7,620 bases of DNA. Origin: Bacillota bacterium. GTDB taxonomy: Bacteria > Bacillota > Clostridia > Oscillospirales > Acutalibacteraceae. The translations under genes were made by a program, and so were the position numbers. The notes under the pieces were generated by a model that saw only the letters and a list, made by a program, of their open reading frames with translations, searched no databases and was not told the origin of the DNA. The stretch covers positions 1 through 7,620 of the forward strand of contig JAEZWL010000106.1 of NCBI GenBank assembly GCA_023420245.1, written 5' to 3'. Of this stretch, positions 1-5,506 are shown in pieces (the first letter of the stretch is position 1; every line of letters starts with the position of its first letter).

Positions 1-2
1 GG

Positions 3-1076
3 CCGGAGGATTACGACTGCTGGTGGAATTTTATCACTCTGCCGAATGTAAACGAGCTTAATCCGCAGTATAACGAATATATCAACGGAAACAGCGGGAT
101 TATCCGGAAATGGATTGCAGACGGCGCGGGGGGCTGGCGGCTGGATGTCGCGGATGAGCTGCCGGATGAATTCCTTGATAACCTGCGCGCCGCCGCGAAA
201 GCGGAAAATCCCGACGCCCTGGTTCTGGGCGAGGTCTGGGAGGATGCCTCCAACAAAATGGCCTACGGCTACCGCAGAAAGTATCTGCTTGGCAGTCAGC
301 TGGACAGCGTGATGAACTATCCGTTCCGCAACGCGATACTGGGGTTCCTGACCGGAGCAGACTCCGCCGATATGATGGAGATTATTCTGGATATTCTTGA
401 GAATTATCCTCCGCAGGTCACGCGCCTGCTGATGAATCATATTGGTACGCACGATACCGAGCGCGCGCTCACCGTGCTGGCAGGGGAACCCCTGCGCGGG
501 CACGGCAGGCACTGGCAGAGCACCGCGCGGCTTTCAAAGGAGCGCCGGCGAAGCGGTTTGCGGCTGATGCGGCTGGCTTCACTGATGCAGTTTACCCTGC
601 CGGGCGTACCGTGCGTCTATTACGGAGACGAAGCCGGTATGGAGGGGTACCGTGACCCGTTCAACCGTGCCTGCTACCCGTGGGGAAACGGGGAGAAGGA
701 GCTGATTGCCTGGTATCAAAGGCTCGGAGAAATGCGGGCTTCCTGCACCGCCTTAAAGCAGGGCGGCTTTACCCCGCTGATTGCCGGAGACCGCTGCCTT
801 GCTTATGTGCGATGGGATGAGAACGGAAGCCTGCTCTGCGCGCTGAATTCCGGAGAAGAGAGAAAAAAAATATCCTTACCGGGAGAATGGCAGCAGGCGC
901 AGGTCTGGGTCGGTTCTCTGCCGAATGCGTATGGCGACCTTTTGCTGGAGCCTCAGGGCTGTGCCGTTTTGTACCTGAAGAAGGAACCCTTCGACACCGA
1001 AGCAGAAGAAACAGCCGCAACAGAGAAGGAAAGTCCAGCGTGCGGAGGAGGAGGAACATCGAGTGGGAACGTTTAA
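3..1076 (+). CDS. GH13 alpha-glucan hydrolase (neopullulanase/maltogenic amylase-like), 5' truncated
   Basis: The reading frame is open from base 3, so the N-terminal part lies outside the window; 357 residues are visible. This is the second half of a GH13 (alpha-amylase superfamily) TIM barrel. Residues 45-53 (WRLDVADEL) carry the catalytic nucleophile D48, residues 75-79 (LGEVW) carry the acid/base E77, and residues 148-152 (GTHDT) carry the conserved His-Asp pair with D151 as transition-state stabiliser. The stretch YYGDEAGMEGYRDPFNR and a C-terminal beta-domain follow. By family the enzyme hydrolyses alpha-1,4 (and possibly alpha-1,6) bonds in maltodextrin, pullulan or cyclodextrin; the neopullulanase/cyclomaltodextrinase group (GH13_20-like) fits best, but exact specificity is inference. 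No signal peptide can be judged. The last ~30 residues are low-complexity (Glu/Ala/Thr, then CGGGG) and are partly the translation of the next gene's ribosome binding site. The stop overlaps the GNAT start by 14 bases, suggesting translational coupling. Confidence 0.93.
   Translation, partial: PEDYDCWWNFITLPNVNELNPQYNEYINGNSGIIRKWIADGAGGWRLDVADELPDEFLDNLRAAAKAENPDALVLGEVWEDASNKMAYGYRRKYLLGSQLDSVMNYPFRNAILGFLTGADSADMMEIILDILENYPPQVTRLLMNHIGTHDTERALTVLAGEPLRGHGRHWQSTARLSKERRRSGLRLMRLASLMQFTLPGVPCVYYGDEAGMEGYRDPFNRACYPWGNGEKELIAWYQRLGEMRASCTALKQGGFTPLIAGDRCLAYVRWDENGSLLCALNSGEERKKISLPGEWQQAQVWVGSLPNAYGDLLLEPQGCAVLYLKKEPFDTEAEETAATEKESPACGGGGTSSGNV
1044..1055 (+). promoter_or_regulatory. Strong ribosome binding site for the GNAT gene
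   Basis: A GGAGGAGGAGGA run lies 8 bases before a GTG codon at 1063. It decides the GTG start of the acetyltransferase and lies inside the 3' end of the GH13 gene, where it is read as a Gly-rich tail. Confidence 0.8.
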
Positions 1077-1530
1077 GCTCAGGAGAATAAAGAAGAGCGA
1101 AATTCCGGAAGCGATGGACCTTGTCTGGAAGGTTTTTCTGGCATTTGAGGCTCCCGGATACAACTCGGACGGAATCGCCGAATTCAGCAATTTTATTGAC
1201 TGTCAAACCATGCTTGATCGGATGAACCATTCCCAGATCACGATTTGGGGAAGCTGGGACGGGAAGAAACTCGTCGGCGTTATCGCCACCCGCCTTCCGT
1301 GCCATATCTGCCTGCTTTTTGTAGACCCGGAATATCACCGTAAGGGAATTGCCGGGAGCCTGTTTCAAACCGCGCTGGATTATTATCGGGAGGACCCGGA
1401 GATTACGGACATGACGGTGAACTCCTCCCCCTACGCCAAAGAGGTTTACCATCGGTTCGGCTTCACCGACCTTGATGCGGAGCAGGAAATTAACGGAATC
1501 CGGTTTATTCCAATGAAGCTTACCTTTTAA
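1063..1530 (+). CDS. GNAT-family N-acetyltransferase
   Basis: This 155-residue protein has the GNAT fold, which transfers an acetyl group from acetyl-CoA to an amine of a small molecule or protein. The acetyl-CoA binding motif A is at residues 84-104: strand LLFV, then DPEYHRKGIAGSL, matching the Q/R-x-x-G-x-G/A pyrophosphate loop (R93 K94 G95 I96 A97). Motif B is seen as YAKEVYHRFGF at residues 124-134, the usual 'Y..GF' ending. Length is normal for a stand-alone GNAT. The GTG start is chosen because of the GGAGGAGGAGG site 8 bases upstream and because the first strand (TFKLRRIKKSEIPEAMDLVW) begins immediately. The gene overlaps the end of the GH13 gene by 14 bases, so the two are probably cotranscribed; the substrate cannot be told. 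A strong terminator follows. Confidence 0.92.
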   Translation: MGTFKLRRIKKSEIPEAMDLVWKVFLAFEAPGYNSDGIAEFSNFIDCQTMLDRMNHSQITIWGSWDGKKLVGVIATRLPCHICLLFVDPEYHRKGIAGSLFQTALDYYREDPEITDMTVNSSPYAKEVYHRFGFTDLDAEQEINGIRFIPMKLTF

Positions 1531-1568
1531 AAGTGATGCCGACTCTTCTTCGCGGAAGAAAGGCTGGA

Positions 1569-1612
1569 AAAATGCCCTGCGCTTGCCTAATCGGCGGGCG
1601 CAGGGCATTTTA
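1569..1612 (+). terminator. Intrinsic terminator of the GH13-GNAT unit
   Basis: Perfect 14-base arms AAAATGCCCTGCGC (1569-1582) and GCGCAGGGCATTTT (1598-1611) are extended inward by two G-U pairs and GCC/GGC to leave a five-base loop (TAATC). The U-tract is short (TTTT then A). A smaller hairpin, TTCTTC-GCG-GAAGAA, precedes it at 1546-1560. Confidence 0.85.
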
Positions 1613-1631
1613 GGAAGAGATAGGTATAATC

Positions 1632-1709
1632 AAAAAATTTTATCTCTTGCCCCTCTCATTTCTCAGAGGCTGAAGGAGAGGGGGTTATTGGATGAGACAA
1701 GAGATAAAA
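1632..1709 (-). terminator. Large nested hairpin terminator of the MATE-VOC operon
   Basis: Outer 12-base arms TTTTATCTCTTG (1638-1649) and CAAGAGATAAAA (1698-1709) enclose inner arms CCCCTCTC (1650-1657) and GAGAGGGG (1676-1683). Read on the minus strand, the structure is followed directly by six T residues (AAAAAA at 1632-1637 on +), which fits termination of the VOC transcript. The inner arms are adjacent to the outer ones on one side and separated by a ~14-base bulge on the other. Confidence 0.7.
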
Positions 1710-1736
1710 GGAGTAAGTTAAGTAAAAGGGAACCAT

Positions 1737-2120
1737 TCAGATCGTAATTTCCACGATGTTCCCGTCAGGGTCCAGCACGCTGCTTTCATAATAGCCGTCC
1801 CCGGTGATTCTTGGTCCCCTGAGAACGGTGTATCCGTCCTTGCGGAGCTTTTCAGTCAGCTCTTGTACCGCCGGGATATCTCCCACCGAAAAAGCGAAAT
1901 GCGCAATCCCGGTACAAAATTCATCACGGGCAGTATCGTGGCAGCTCACGTTTGACATAAGCTCCAGGTTGGTTTCGGAGTCGAATTCAATAAAATAGGA
2001 GGAGAAGCCTTTTAGCTTGTTCACATAAAGTTGGTTGGCTTTGCCGTTAAAATACCTCGTATAAAAATCCTTTAATTCTTCCAGCTTACGGGTATAGATG
2101 GCTACATGGCAAATTTTCAT
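1737..2120 (-). CDS. VOC superfamily protein (glyoxalase/bleomycin-resistance fold)
   Basis: This 127-residue protein shows the paired beta-alpha-beta-beta-beta modules of the vicinal oxygen chelate fold. Candidate metal ligands stand at the expected places: H5 in ICHVAIY, E53 in NLELM, H74 in GIAHFAFSV and E124 in GNIVEIT, the last after the hallmark DPDGN turn. Family members act as lyases (glyoxalase I), dioxygenases, fosfomycin-modifying enzymes or drug-sequestering proteins; nothing here identifies the substrate, although retention of all four ligands suggests a metal-dependent enzyme. The start is supported by GGGGAGGAATT directly upstream (ATG at 2120). It begins 33 bases after the MATE stop with no terminator between, so it is the second gene of a MATE-VOC operon, suggesting a joint role in tolerance of a toxic compound. 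Confidence 0.9.
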   Translation of the reverse strand: MKICHVAIYTRKLEELKDFYTRYFNGKANQLYVNKLKGFSSYFIEFDSETNLELMSNVSCHDTARDEFCTGIAHFAFSVGDIPAVQELTEKLRKDGYTVLRGPRITGDGYYESSVLDPDGNIVEITI

Positions 2121-2153
2121 AATTCCTCCCCGTTCCTGTATTTTGAAATCGTG

Positions 2154-3545
2154 TTACGCAGCGGAGTGAATTTCGCCGCCGGTCTCTTCTGCATAAACCC
2201 CCGGGAACCGACCGGTTTTCAGGTGATAGGAATTCCAGACGGAGCGCAGGACCTCATCAAGGAAAACGGTAAGGTAAACGGCGAAGATATCCATTTTAAA
2301 AGCGTACACCAGCGTGTAGGACAATGCAATAACAAAGCAGGTGCCGACTAGCTGGGTAAAAAGCATCCATTTGGTGTCGCCGAAAGCGCGGATTCCGGTT
2401 CCCGCCTGTACGCATACCGATTTGGGAAAAATCGCCACGCAGACCAGAATAAAATAGAACACGGAGCTGCTGACCAGCTGCTGGTCATTGGTAAAAAGAT
2501 GAAGAATCTGTTTTGAAAACAGAACAAAAAAAGCAAAGACGACGGTAATAATGGAAAGATTATACAGGATGCTCTCCCGAATAATCGAGCGGGCTTCCTT
2601 TGGTCTTCCCTCCCCGATTTTATATCCGATTAGGGTGAGGCTTCCGCGCGCAATTCCGTCTGAGATTAGGAACGTCATACCTTCGATTGACGTAATGATG
2701 GTAAACATCGCCACCGCGGATTCACTTAATCCGTTCATCAGGCGAATGAGCATCAGGTTACCAAAGTGCCATGCCATTATTTCAAACCCCGCCGGCAGAC
2801 CGAGCGCCATAATCTGTTTATATTGCTTGAACCTTGGATAAACCAGCTCCGTCAGCTTTGCCTTAATCGGAAGGCTTTTGGAAAGAAAAACATACAGAAT
2901 CAGCACGACTGCGGAGGAAATATTAGAGATCGTGCTCGCAATGGCTGCCCCCTCGATTCCCAACCGGGGCAGACCGAGGTTACCGAAGATCAGGCACCAG
3001 TCCAAAAAGATGTTCATCACCACTTTATAGATGCCGGCATACATAATCGGTTTGGTTTTTCCGACCCCCTGCAGGGAGGCCTGAAGGGAGATATCCACAC
3101 CGAAAATCAGCAGATACAGGCTGAGAATCTTCATGTAGCTGTCGCAGTAGTCGATCAGAGAGGACGATACGCCCATCGCGAAAAAAATGGTATTGGCAAG
3201 GAAATGCCACAAGATGAAAAGCAGAACGGAAAACACGGAGTTGAATACAATAGAGGTGTTCATATATCCTCGCGCCTGCTTAAAATCCTTAGCGCCCGCG
3301 CAGCGGGATATCAGGATAGTTAAACCGGTGGAAATCGAGATAATGACGGAAAGAGTCGCCTGATAAGGAAAGGACACGTTGCCGATCGCGGAAAGATACT
3401 CTGTTTTTAGGTTCCCGAGGAAGGCTCTGTTAATCAGGGTCTGTGCCTGAAAAACCATTCCTTGAATAATAATCGGGATGGCAATCGCGAAAATCTGCGT
3501 ATGATATTTCTGGAAGGTGTCCGTTTTGCCGGAACAGCTCTGCAT
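2154..3545 (-). CDS. MATE-family multidrug/toxin efflux transporter
   Basis: This 463-residue integral membrane protein has about twelve hydrophobic segments, the usual size and topology of MATE antiporters, which expel cationic drugs or metabolites using a Na+ or H+ gradient. The internal two-fold repeat is visible: LISRCAGAKDFKQAR near residue 80-95 in the first half and LIGYKIGEGRPKEAR in the second, each at the loop after the third helix of its half. Other family signatures are QASLQGVGKTKP, the stretch LGIEGAAIASTISN before the sixth helix, and GLPAGFE opening the second half. The ATG at 3545 has only a weak upstream site (GGGGGTA), but the N-terminal helix begins as expected. It is expressed from the promoter at 3621-3649 with a leader of about 70 bases. 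The substrate is unknown; the subfamily resembles the MepA/DinF-like group, which is an inference from general character. Confidence 0.94.
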   Translation of the reverse strand: MQSCSGKTDTFQKYHTQIFAIAIPIIIQGMVFQAQTLINRAFLGNLKTEYLSAIGNVSFPYQATLSVIISISTGLTILISRCAGAKDFKQARGYMNTSIVFNSVFSVLLFILWHFLANTIFFAMGVSSSLIDYCDSYMKILSLYLLIFGVDISLQASLQGVGKTKPIMYAGIYKVVMNIFLDWCLIFGNLGLPRLGIEGAAIASTISNISSAVVLILYVFLSKSLPIKAKLTELVYPRFKQYKQIMALGLPAGFEIMAWHFGNLMLIRLMNGLSESAVAMFTIITSIEGMTFLISDGIARGSLTLIGYKIGEGRPKEARSIIRESILYNLSIITVVFAFFVLFSKQILHLFTNDQQLVSSSVFYFILVCVAIFPKSVCVQAGTGIRAFGDTKWMLFTQLVGTCFVIALSYTLVYAFKMDIFAVYLTVFLDEVLRSVWNSYHLKTGRFPGVYAEETGGEIHSAA

Positions 3546-3620
3546 ATAGATGATACCCCCGATATAGAATGGGATACACGCTTAATCTTATATCATATAC
3601 TTTTAAAAGATAACAACAAA

Positions 3621-3649
3621 AGTATAAAACTAATTTGGTTCGCTGTCAA
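3621..3649 (-). promoter_or_regulatory. Sigma-A promoter of the MATE-VOC operon
   Basis: On the minus strand TTGACA (3644-3649) and TATACT (3621-3626) are separated by exactly 17 bases. This matches the vegetative consensus at 11 of 12 positions and lies about 75 bases before the MATE start. Confidence 0.8.
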
Positions 3650-3753
3650 TACAGAAAACAAAAATAAATGGTTGACATCATGCTAAAATATTGGCAGCAG
3701 TTTCAGTAATTTTAATGGAAATACTTATTCTGTGCAGAATCGCGGAAAAAAAC

Positions 3754-3782
3754 TTGACTTTTGCCATGGTATCTAATATAAT
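3754..3782 (+). promoter_or_regulatory. Sigma-A promoter of the tRNA-Arg gene
   Basis: TTGACT (3754-3759) and TATAAT (3777-3782) have a 17-base spacer. The predicted start is near 3789, about 29 bases before the mature tRNA. Confidence 0.85.
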
Positions 3783-3788
3783 AGTAAA

Positions 3789-3804
3789 GCTGTCAGTGGA
3801 CAGC
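3789..3804 (+). other. Hairpin in the pre-tRNA 5' leader
   Basis: GCTGTC (3789-3794) and GACAGC (3799-3804) can form a 6-base-pair stem with an AGTG tetraloop. It sits at the predicted start of the tRNA precursor and 13 bases before the mature 5' end, so it may protect or position the leader for RNase P. The pairing is seen; the role is inference. Confidence 0.5.
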
Positions 3805-3817
3805 CCCAATAGAATAT

Positions 3818-3894
3818 GCGCTCGTAGCTCAGCTGGATAGAGTGCTTGACTACGAATCAAGAGGTCAGGGGTTCGAATCCCTTCGGGCGCGCCA
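3818..3894 (+). tRNA. tRNA-Arg (anticodon ACG)
   Basis: A full cloverleaf of 77 bases can be drawn. The acceptor stem is GCGCTCG with CGGGCGC (one T-G wobble), the D-stem is GCTC with GAGT, the anticodon stem is CTTGA with TCAAG, and the loop CTACGAA gives anticodon ACG (3852-3854). The T-arm is AGGGG-TTCGAAT-CCCTT, followed by discriminator G and encoded CCA (3892-3894). After A34 deamination to inosine it reads CGU, CGC and CGA. It stands alone with its own promoter and terminator. Confidence 0.97.
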
Positions 3895-3943
3895 AAAACC
3901 CGCATGAATGCTCATTTATTTGAGATCATGCGGGTTTTGTTTT
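3895..3943 (+). terminator. Terminator of the tRNA-Arg gene
   Basis: AAAACCCGCATGA (3895-3907) pairs with TCATGCGGGTTTT (3926-3938), with a smaller inner CTCA/TGAG pairing, followed by TTTTGTTTT. The stem begins at the base after the tRNA CCA. Confidence 0.9.
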
Positions 3944-4020
3944 GTCTGTTTTAATTCCTTGAAGCTGAATAAAATTGGATAATATCCACCTTTATGTCGT
4001 AAAAGTGTCGTACTAAATAA
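3944..4020. other. Short AT-rich spacer between the tRNA-Arg and kinase terminators
   Basis: No gene is supported here. There is a short GTCGTA direct repeat (GTCGTAAAAGTGTCGTAC near 3994-4011). Such words occur at the 3' ends of tyrosine-integrase genes next to tRNAs, but only about 15 codons are open, so an integrase scar is only a guess. Confidence 0.35.
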
Positions 4021-4025
4021 TCCTC

Positions 4026-4068
4026 AAAAAAGCCGCATCTGTGCCGGTTACAGCACTACAGATGCGGC
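4026..4068 (-). terminator. Terminator of the zeta-like kinase operon
   Basis: GCCGCATCTGT (4032-4042) and ACAGATGCGGC (4058-4068) form an 11-base-pair stem. On the minus strand it is followed by TTTTTT (4026-4031), the correct polarity for the kinase gene that ends at 4096. Confidence 0.88.
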
Positions 4069-4095
4069 ATTTGGTTTGGAAGACCTCTTAAAATA

Positions 4096-4674
4096 TTATC
4101 GTTCGCCACTCTCTTCTTCTTTAAGCTGTTTTTGCAATTTTATCAACCAGTCAGGATTGTAACCGCTCTTGAAAATTATTTCGCCGTTGCGATATTCTGC
4201 TACATTGTCAAATCGGTTTTCATTGTCATAAAATTTGACTTCGTCGCAATAGGGAAGAATTCGGATTAAGTCATCAAACCGGTGATCAAATCTTCGGATG
4301 ACATCTTGAGTCGGAATATTATGCCCGCCTTTTTCCACGCGGTTTTTAATGCGCTTGATGCTTTCGTCAGCGGAGCCAAGACCAACGTAAAAAAGATGAA
4401 CATCATAACTGCAATTTTTTGCTCTTATTACAGTTCGTTCCACCATATGGCCGGACAAGGTTGTTTCTTGTGTAAAGGTGATCCCCCGTTTTATAAAGCT
4501 GTTTATTTTAGAGATAGCGATACGGGCAGCCTGATAGTTGTCTCCATTGTTTTCGTAGGCAAGCTTGTCCACGTCGATGATATATCCCAGATCGCTTCGT
4601 TCCGCTTTCAATACTCCGGTTAAACTAGATTTTCCAGCTCCGTTTACACCGCCGACAATTGTATAAACCTTCAT
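4096..4674 (-). CDS. Zeta-toxin-like P-loop kinase
   Basis: This 192-residue protein has a Walker A loop, GGVNGAGKSS, at residues 8-17 (K15, S16), then IDVDKLA at 33-39, QETTLSG at 69-75, and the zeta-family block LFYVGLGSADESIKRIKNRVEKGGHNIP at about 94-121, which holds the basic lid residues and the GGH-x-IP signature. Zeta and PezT toxins phosphorylate UDP-N-acetylglucosamine and block cell-wall synthesis; shorter relatives of about 190-200 residues such as this one are usually annotated only as zeta toxin family or AAA ATPases, and their substrate is less certain. The ATG at 4674 has GGAGGG six bases upstream. A possible own promoter lies at 4701-4729. Upstream on the same strand are a 39-residue acidic ORF and a winged-helix-like membrane protein; no epsilon/PezA-type antitoxin is seen. 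The codons are AT-richer than those of the flanking operons. Confidence 0.88.
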   Translation of the reverse strand: MKVYTIVGGVNGAGKSSLTGVLKAERSDLGYIIDVDKLAYENNGDNYQAARIAISKINSFIKRGITFTQETTLSGHMVERTVIRAKNCSYDVHLFYVGLGSADESIKRIKNRVEKGGHNIPTQDVIRRFDHRFDDLIRILPYCDEVKFYDNENRFDNVAEYRNGEIIFKSGYNPDWLIKLQKQLKEEESGER

Positions 4675-4700
4675 GCGAATCCCTCCGGTTTCTTACCATC

Positions 4701-4729
4701 ATTTTACTATAACCCAATACGATTTACAA
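4701..4729 (-). promoter_or_regulatory. Possible internal promoter before the kinase
   Basis: On the minus strand TTGTAA (4724-4729) and TAAAAT (4701-4706) are 17 bases apart, about 27 bases before the kinase ATG. The match is moderate, but it would let the kinase be made independently of the upstream ORFs. Confidence 0.45.
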
Positions 4730-4745
4730 CTCTCAAAAACTCGAA

Positions 4746-4865
4746 TTATGTTTCATCAATTTCCTCCTGTGTCATGCTGCCGAAAACGCTCATATCACTT
4801 TCAAACGGATTGTGTTCGGGAATATCCATTCCATCCAGCCCGAAACATAATTTTGTATCAGTCAT
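4746..4865 (-). CDS. Small very acidic ORF, candidate antitoxin or truncated antitoxin
   Basis: I do not recognise this 39-residue ORF, but several points support it. It runs in the same direction as its neighbours, starts with ATG 24 bases after the stop of the winged-helix-like gene, and ends 71 bases before the kinase start. The peptide begins MTDTKLCFGLDGMDIPE and ends SMTQEEIDET. It has ten Asp/Glu residues against a single Lys, a composition seen in small neutralising partners of toxins. An in-frame stop stands directly before the ATG, so it does not extend upstream. The ribosome binding site is weak (GGCGG about 11 bases away). Zeta-family kinases are normally paired with a neutralising protein, and this is the only unassigned ORF in the expected place. 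It could be complete, a truncated relic, or not translated. Confidence 0.45.
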   Translation of the reverse strand: MTDTKLCFGLDGMDIPEHNPFESDMSVFGSMTQEEIDET

Positions 4866-4889
4866 TTACTTCGGAGCCGCCAAGTTTGC

Positions 4890-5183
4890 TTATATCACAC
4901 GAAGTAGATATAATATGATTATCATGAAGGCTATTATAACAAACACTCTCTTAATCCATAAAATTTGAGTACTGCGCTCTCCATAATACTGAGGGCTCAT
5001 ATAATATCTTTCATCCTGGGTTTTGATTATTTGACCTCGATGAATCATACGGTTAATGATAAAGCTATGCCTATTCTCTAAATCTAATTCTGATAGATTT
5101 TTAGCTGTTTGCTCGTCAAATGCTTTGCCATCGGCAAAACGCCGCATGATTTTCGATTTTATCGCCGGCACAGGACTTACCAT
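4890..5183 (-). CDS. Winged-helix-like protein with C-terminal membrane anchor
   Basis: This 97-residue hypothetical protein is in two parts. Residues 5-65 are predominantly helical and end in RMIHRGQIIKTQDERYYMSP, which looks like the recognition-helix-plus-wing end of a small winged-helix domain (a variant such as 'LxxRGxIxxxxxxxYYxx'). Residues 73-96 (QILWIKRVFVIIAFMIIILY region) form one hydrophobic membrane-spanning helix close to the C terminus, so the domain would face the cytoplasm on a tail anchor. The ATG at 5183 is preferred to an upstream GTG at 5195 because AGGTGG lies 8 bases before the ATG. It is the first gene of the candidate operon with the acidic ORF and kinase. Whether it binds DNA or mediates protein contact is unknown. 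Confidence 0.7.
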   Translation of the reverse strand: MVSPVPAIKSKIMRRFADGKAFDEQTAKNLSELDLENRHSFIINRMIHRGQIIKTQDERYYMSPQYYGERSTQILWIKRVFVIIAFMIIILYLLRVI

Positions 5184-5257
5184 GAATAACACCACCTAAT
5201 ATAAAAATTATTCGCTGTTCATTACGCGAATTTCATTCCGCACATCTTATGGATAAC

Positions 5258-5353
5258 CTAAAATGCCCCGGCGCTTTCCGGTTCTCTGTTACGCAGCTTC
5301 ATGTTTTTCTTTAGGTCAAAGCTCAGCCATGGAGTTTAACTCATTTGGTTCAT
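5258..5353 (-). pseudogene. Broken mini-ORF with good ribosome binding site
   Basis: On the minus strand AAGGAG stands six bases before an ATG (5353) that opens a five-codon ORF (MNQMS, stop). The same frame then continues open for 25 more residues (TPWLSFDLKKNMKLRNREPE and on) to a TAG at 5258. This looks like a small gene interrupted by one stop codon, or a short leader peptide followed by a chance open frame. The start lies in a hairpin (5331-5362) that would pair the GGAG with the downstream TCC. No family is recognised. Confidence 0.25.
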
Positions 5354-5362
5354 GTTAACTCC
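5331..5362. repeat. Inverted repeat
   Basis: GGAGTTTAAC (5331-5340) pairs with GTTAACTCC (5354-5362) with one bulged T around a 13-base loop. On the minus strand it would hide the ribosome binding site of the mini-ORF. Confidence 0.5.
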
Positions 5363-5381
5363 TTATCCCCTTCATGATAGT

Positions 5382-5413
5382 TACTCAACTTGGGAATAAA
5401 AACGGGTTGAGTA
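5382..5413. repeat. Inverted repeat
   Basis: Perfect 8-base arms TACTCAAC (5382-5389) and GTTGAGTA (5406-5413) flank a 16-base loop. It lies directly before the terminator-like palindrome at 5417. Confidence 0.55.
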
Positions 5414-5416
5414 TAG

Positions 5417-5454
5417 ACAGCTTTGAGAAATTTCTTAAAGCTGTTTTTATTTTA
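5417..5454 (+). terminator. Orphan terminator-like palindrome
   Basis: ACAGCTTT-G-AGAAATTTCT-T-AAAGCTGT (5417-5444) is a 28-base palindrome with one mismatch pair, followed by TTTTTATTTTA. The polarity is plus strand, yet no plus-strand gene precedes it for several kilobases except the tRNA-Arg, which has its own terminator. Confidence 0.7.
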
Positions 5455-5506
5455 CCACAATATTATTTCTTTGCAACAAAATAAGCTAAAAATATTCATA
5501 GCTTAG

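Larger units (their letters stand above)
5184..5506. other. 323-base intergenic stretch with scar-like sequence
   Basis: No intact gene is seen. The stretch holds a TTCGC-N10-GCGAA dyad (5211-5230) upstream of the winged-helix-like gene that could be an operator, a broken minus-strand mini-ORF (5258-5353), and three consecutive inverted repeats ending in a plus-strand terminator-like hairpin (5331-5454). Confidence 0.6.

Noticed and set aside
769..1608. Minus-strand 279-codon ORF across the GH13/GNAT junction
   Set aside because: It is antisense to two well-supported genes, has no ribosome binding site or recognisable domain, and is Arg/Pro-rich as expected for a GC-driven shadow frame.
2766..3323. 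Plus-strand 185-codon ORF inside the MATE gene
   Set aside because: It is antisense to a clear 12-helix transporter and rich in Gln/His/Gly, without a recognisable fold or a ribosome binding site.
3872..3894. Possible att site at the tRNA-Arg 3' end
   Set aside because: I found no second copy of the tRNA 3' segment in the window and no integrase gene, so an attachment site cannot be claimed.
3678..3905. Minus-strand 75-codon ORF (contains GIRTPDLLIRSQALYPAELR)
   Set aside because: It is antisense to the tRNA-Arg; this peptide is a well-known false ORF produced by translating the complement of tRNA genes.
5184..5195. GTG start four codons upstream for the winged-helix-like membrane protein
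   Set aside because: The only ribosome binding site (AGGTGG) overlaps this GTG, and it is well placed for the ATG at 5183 instead.
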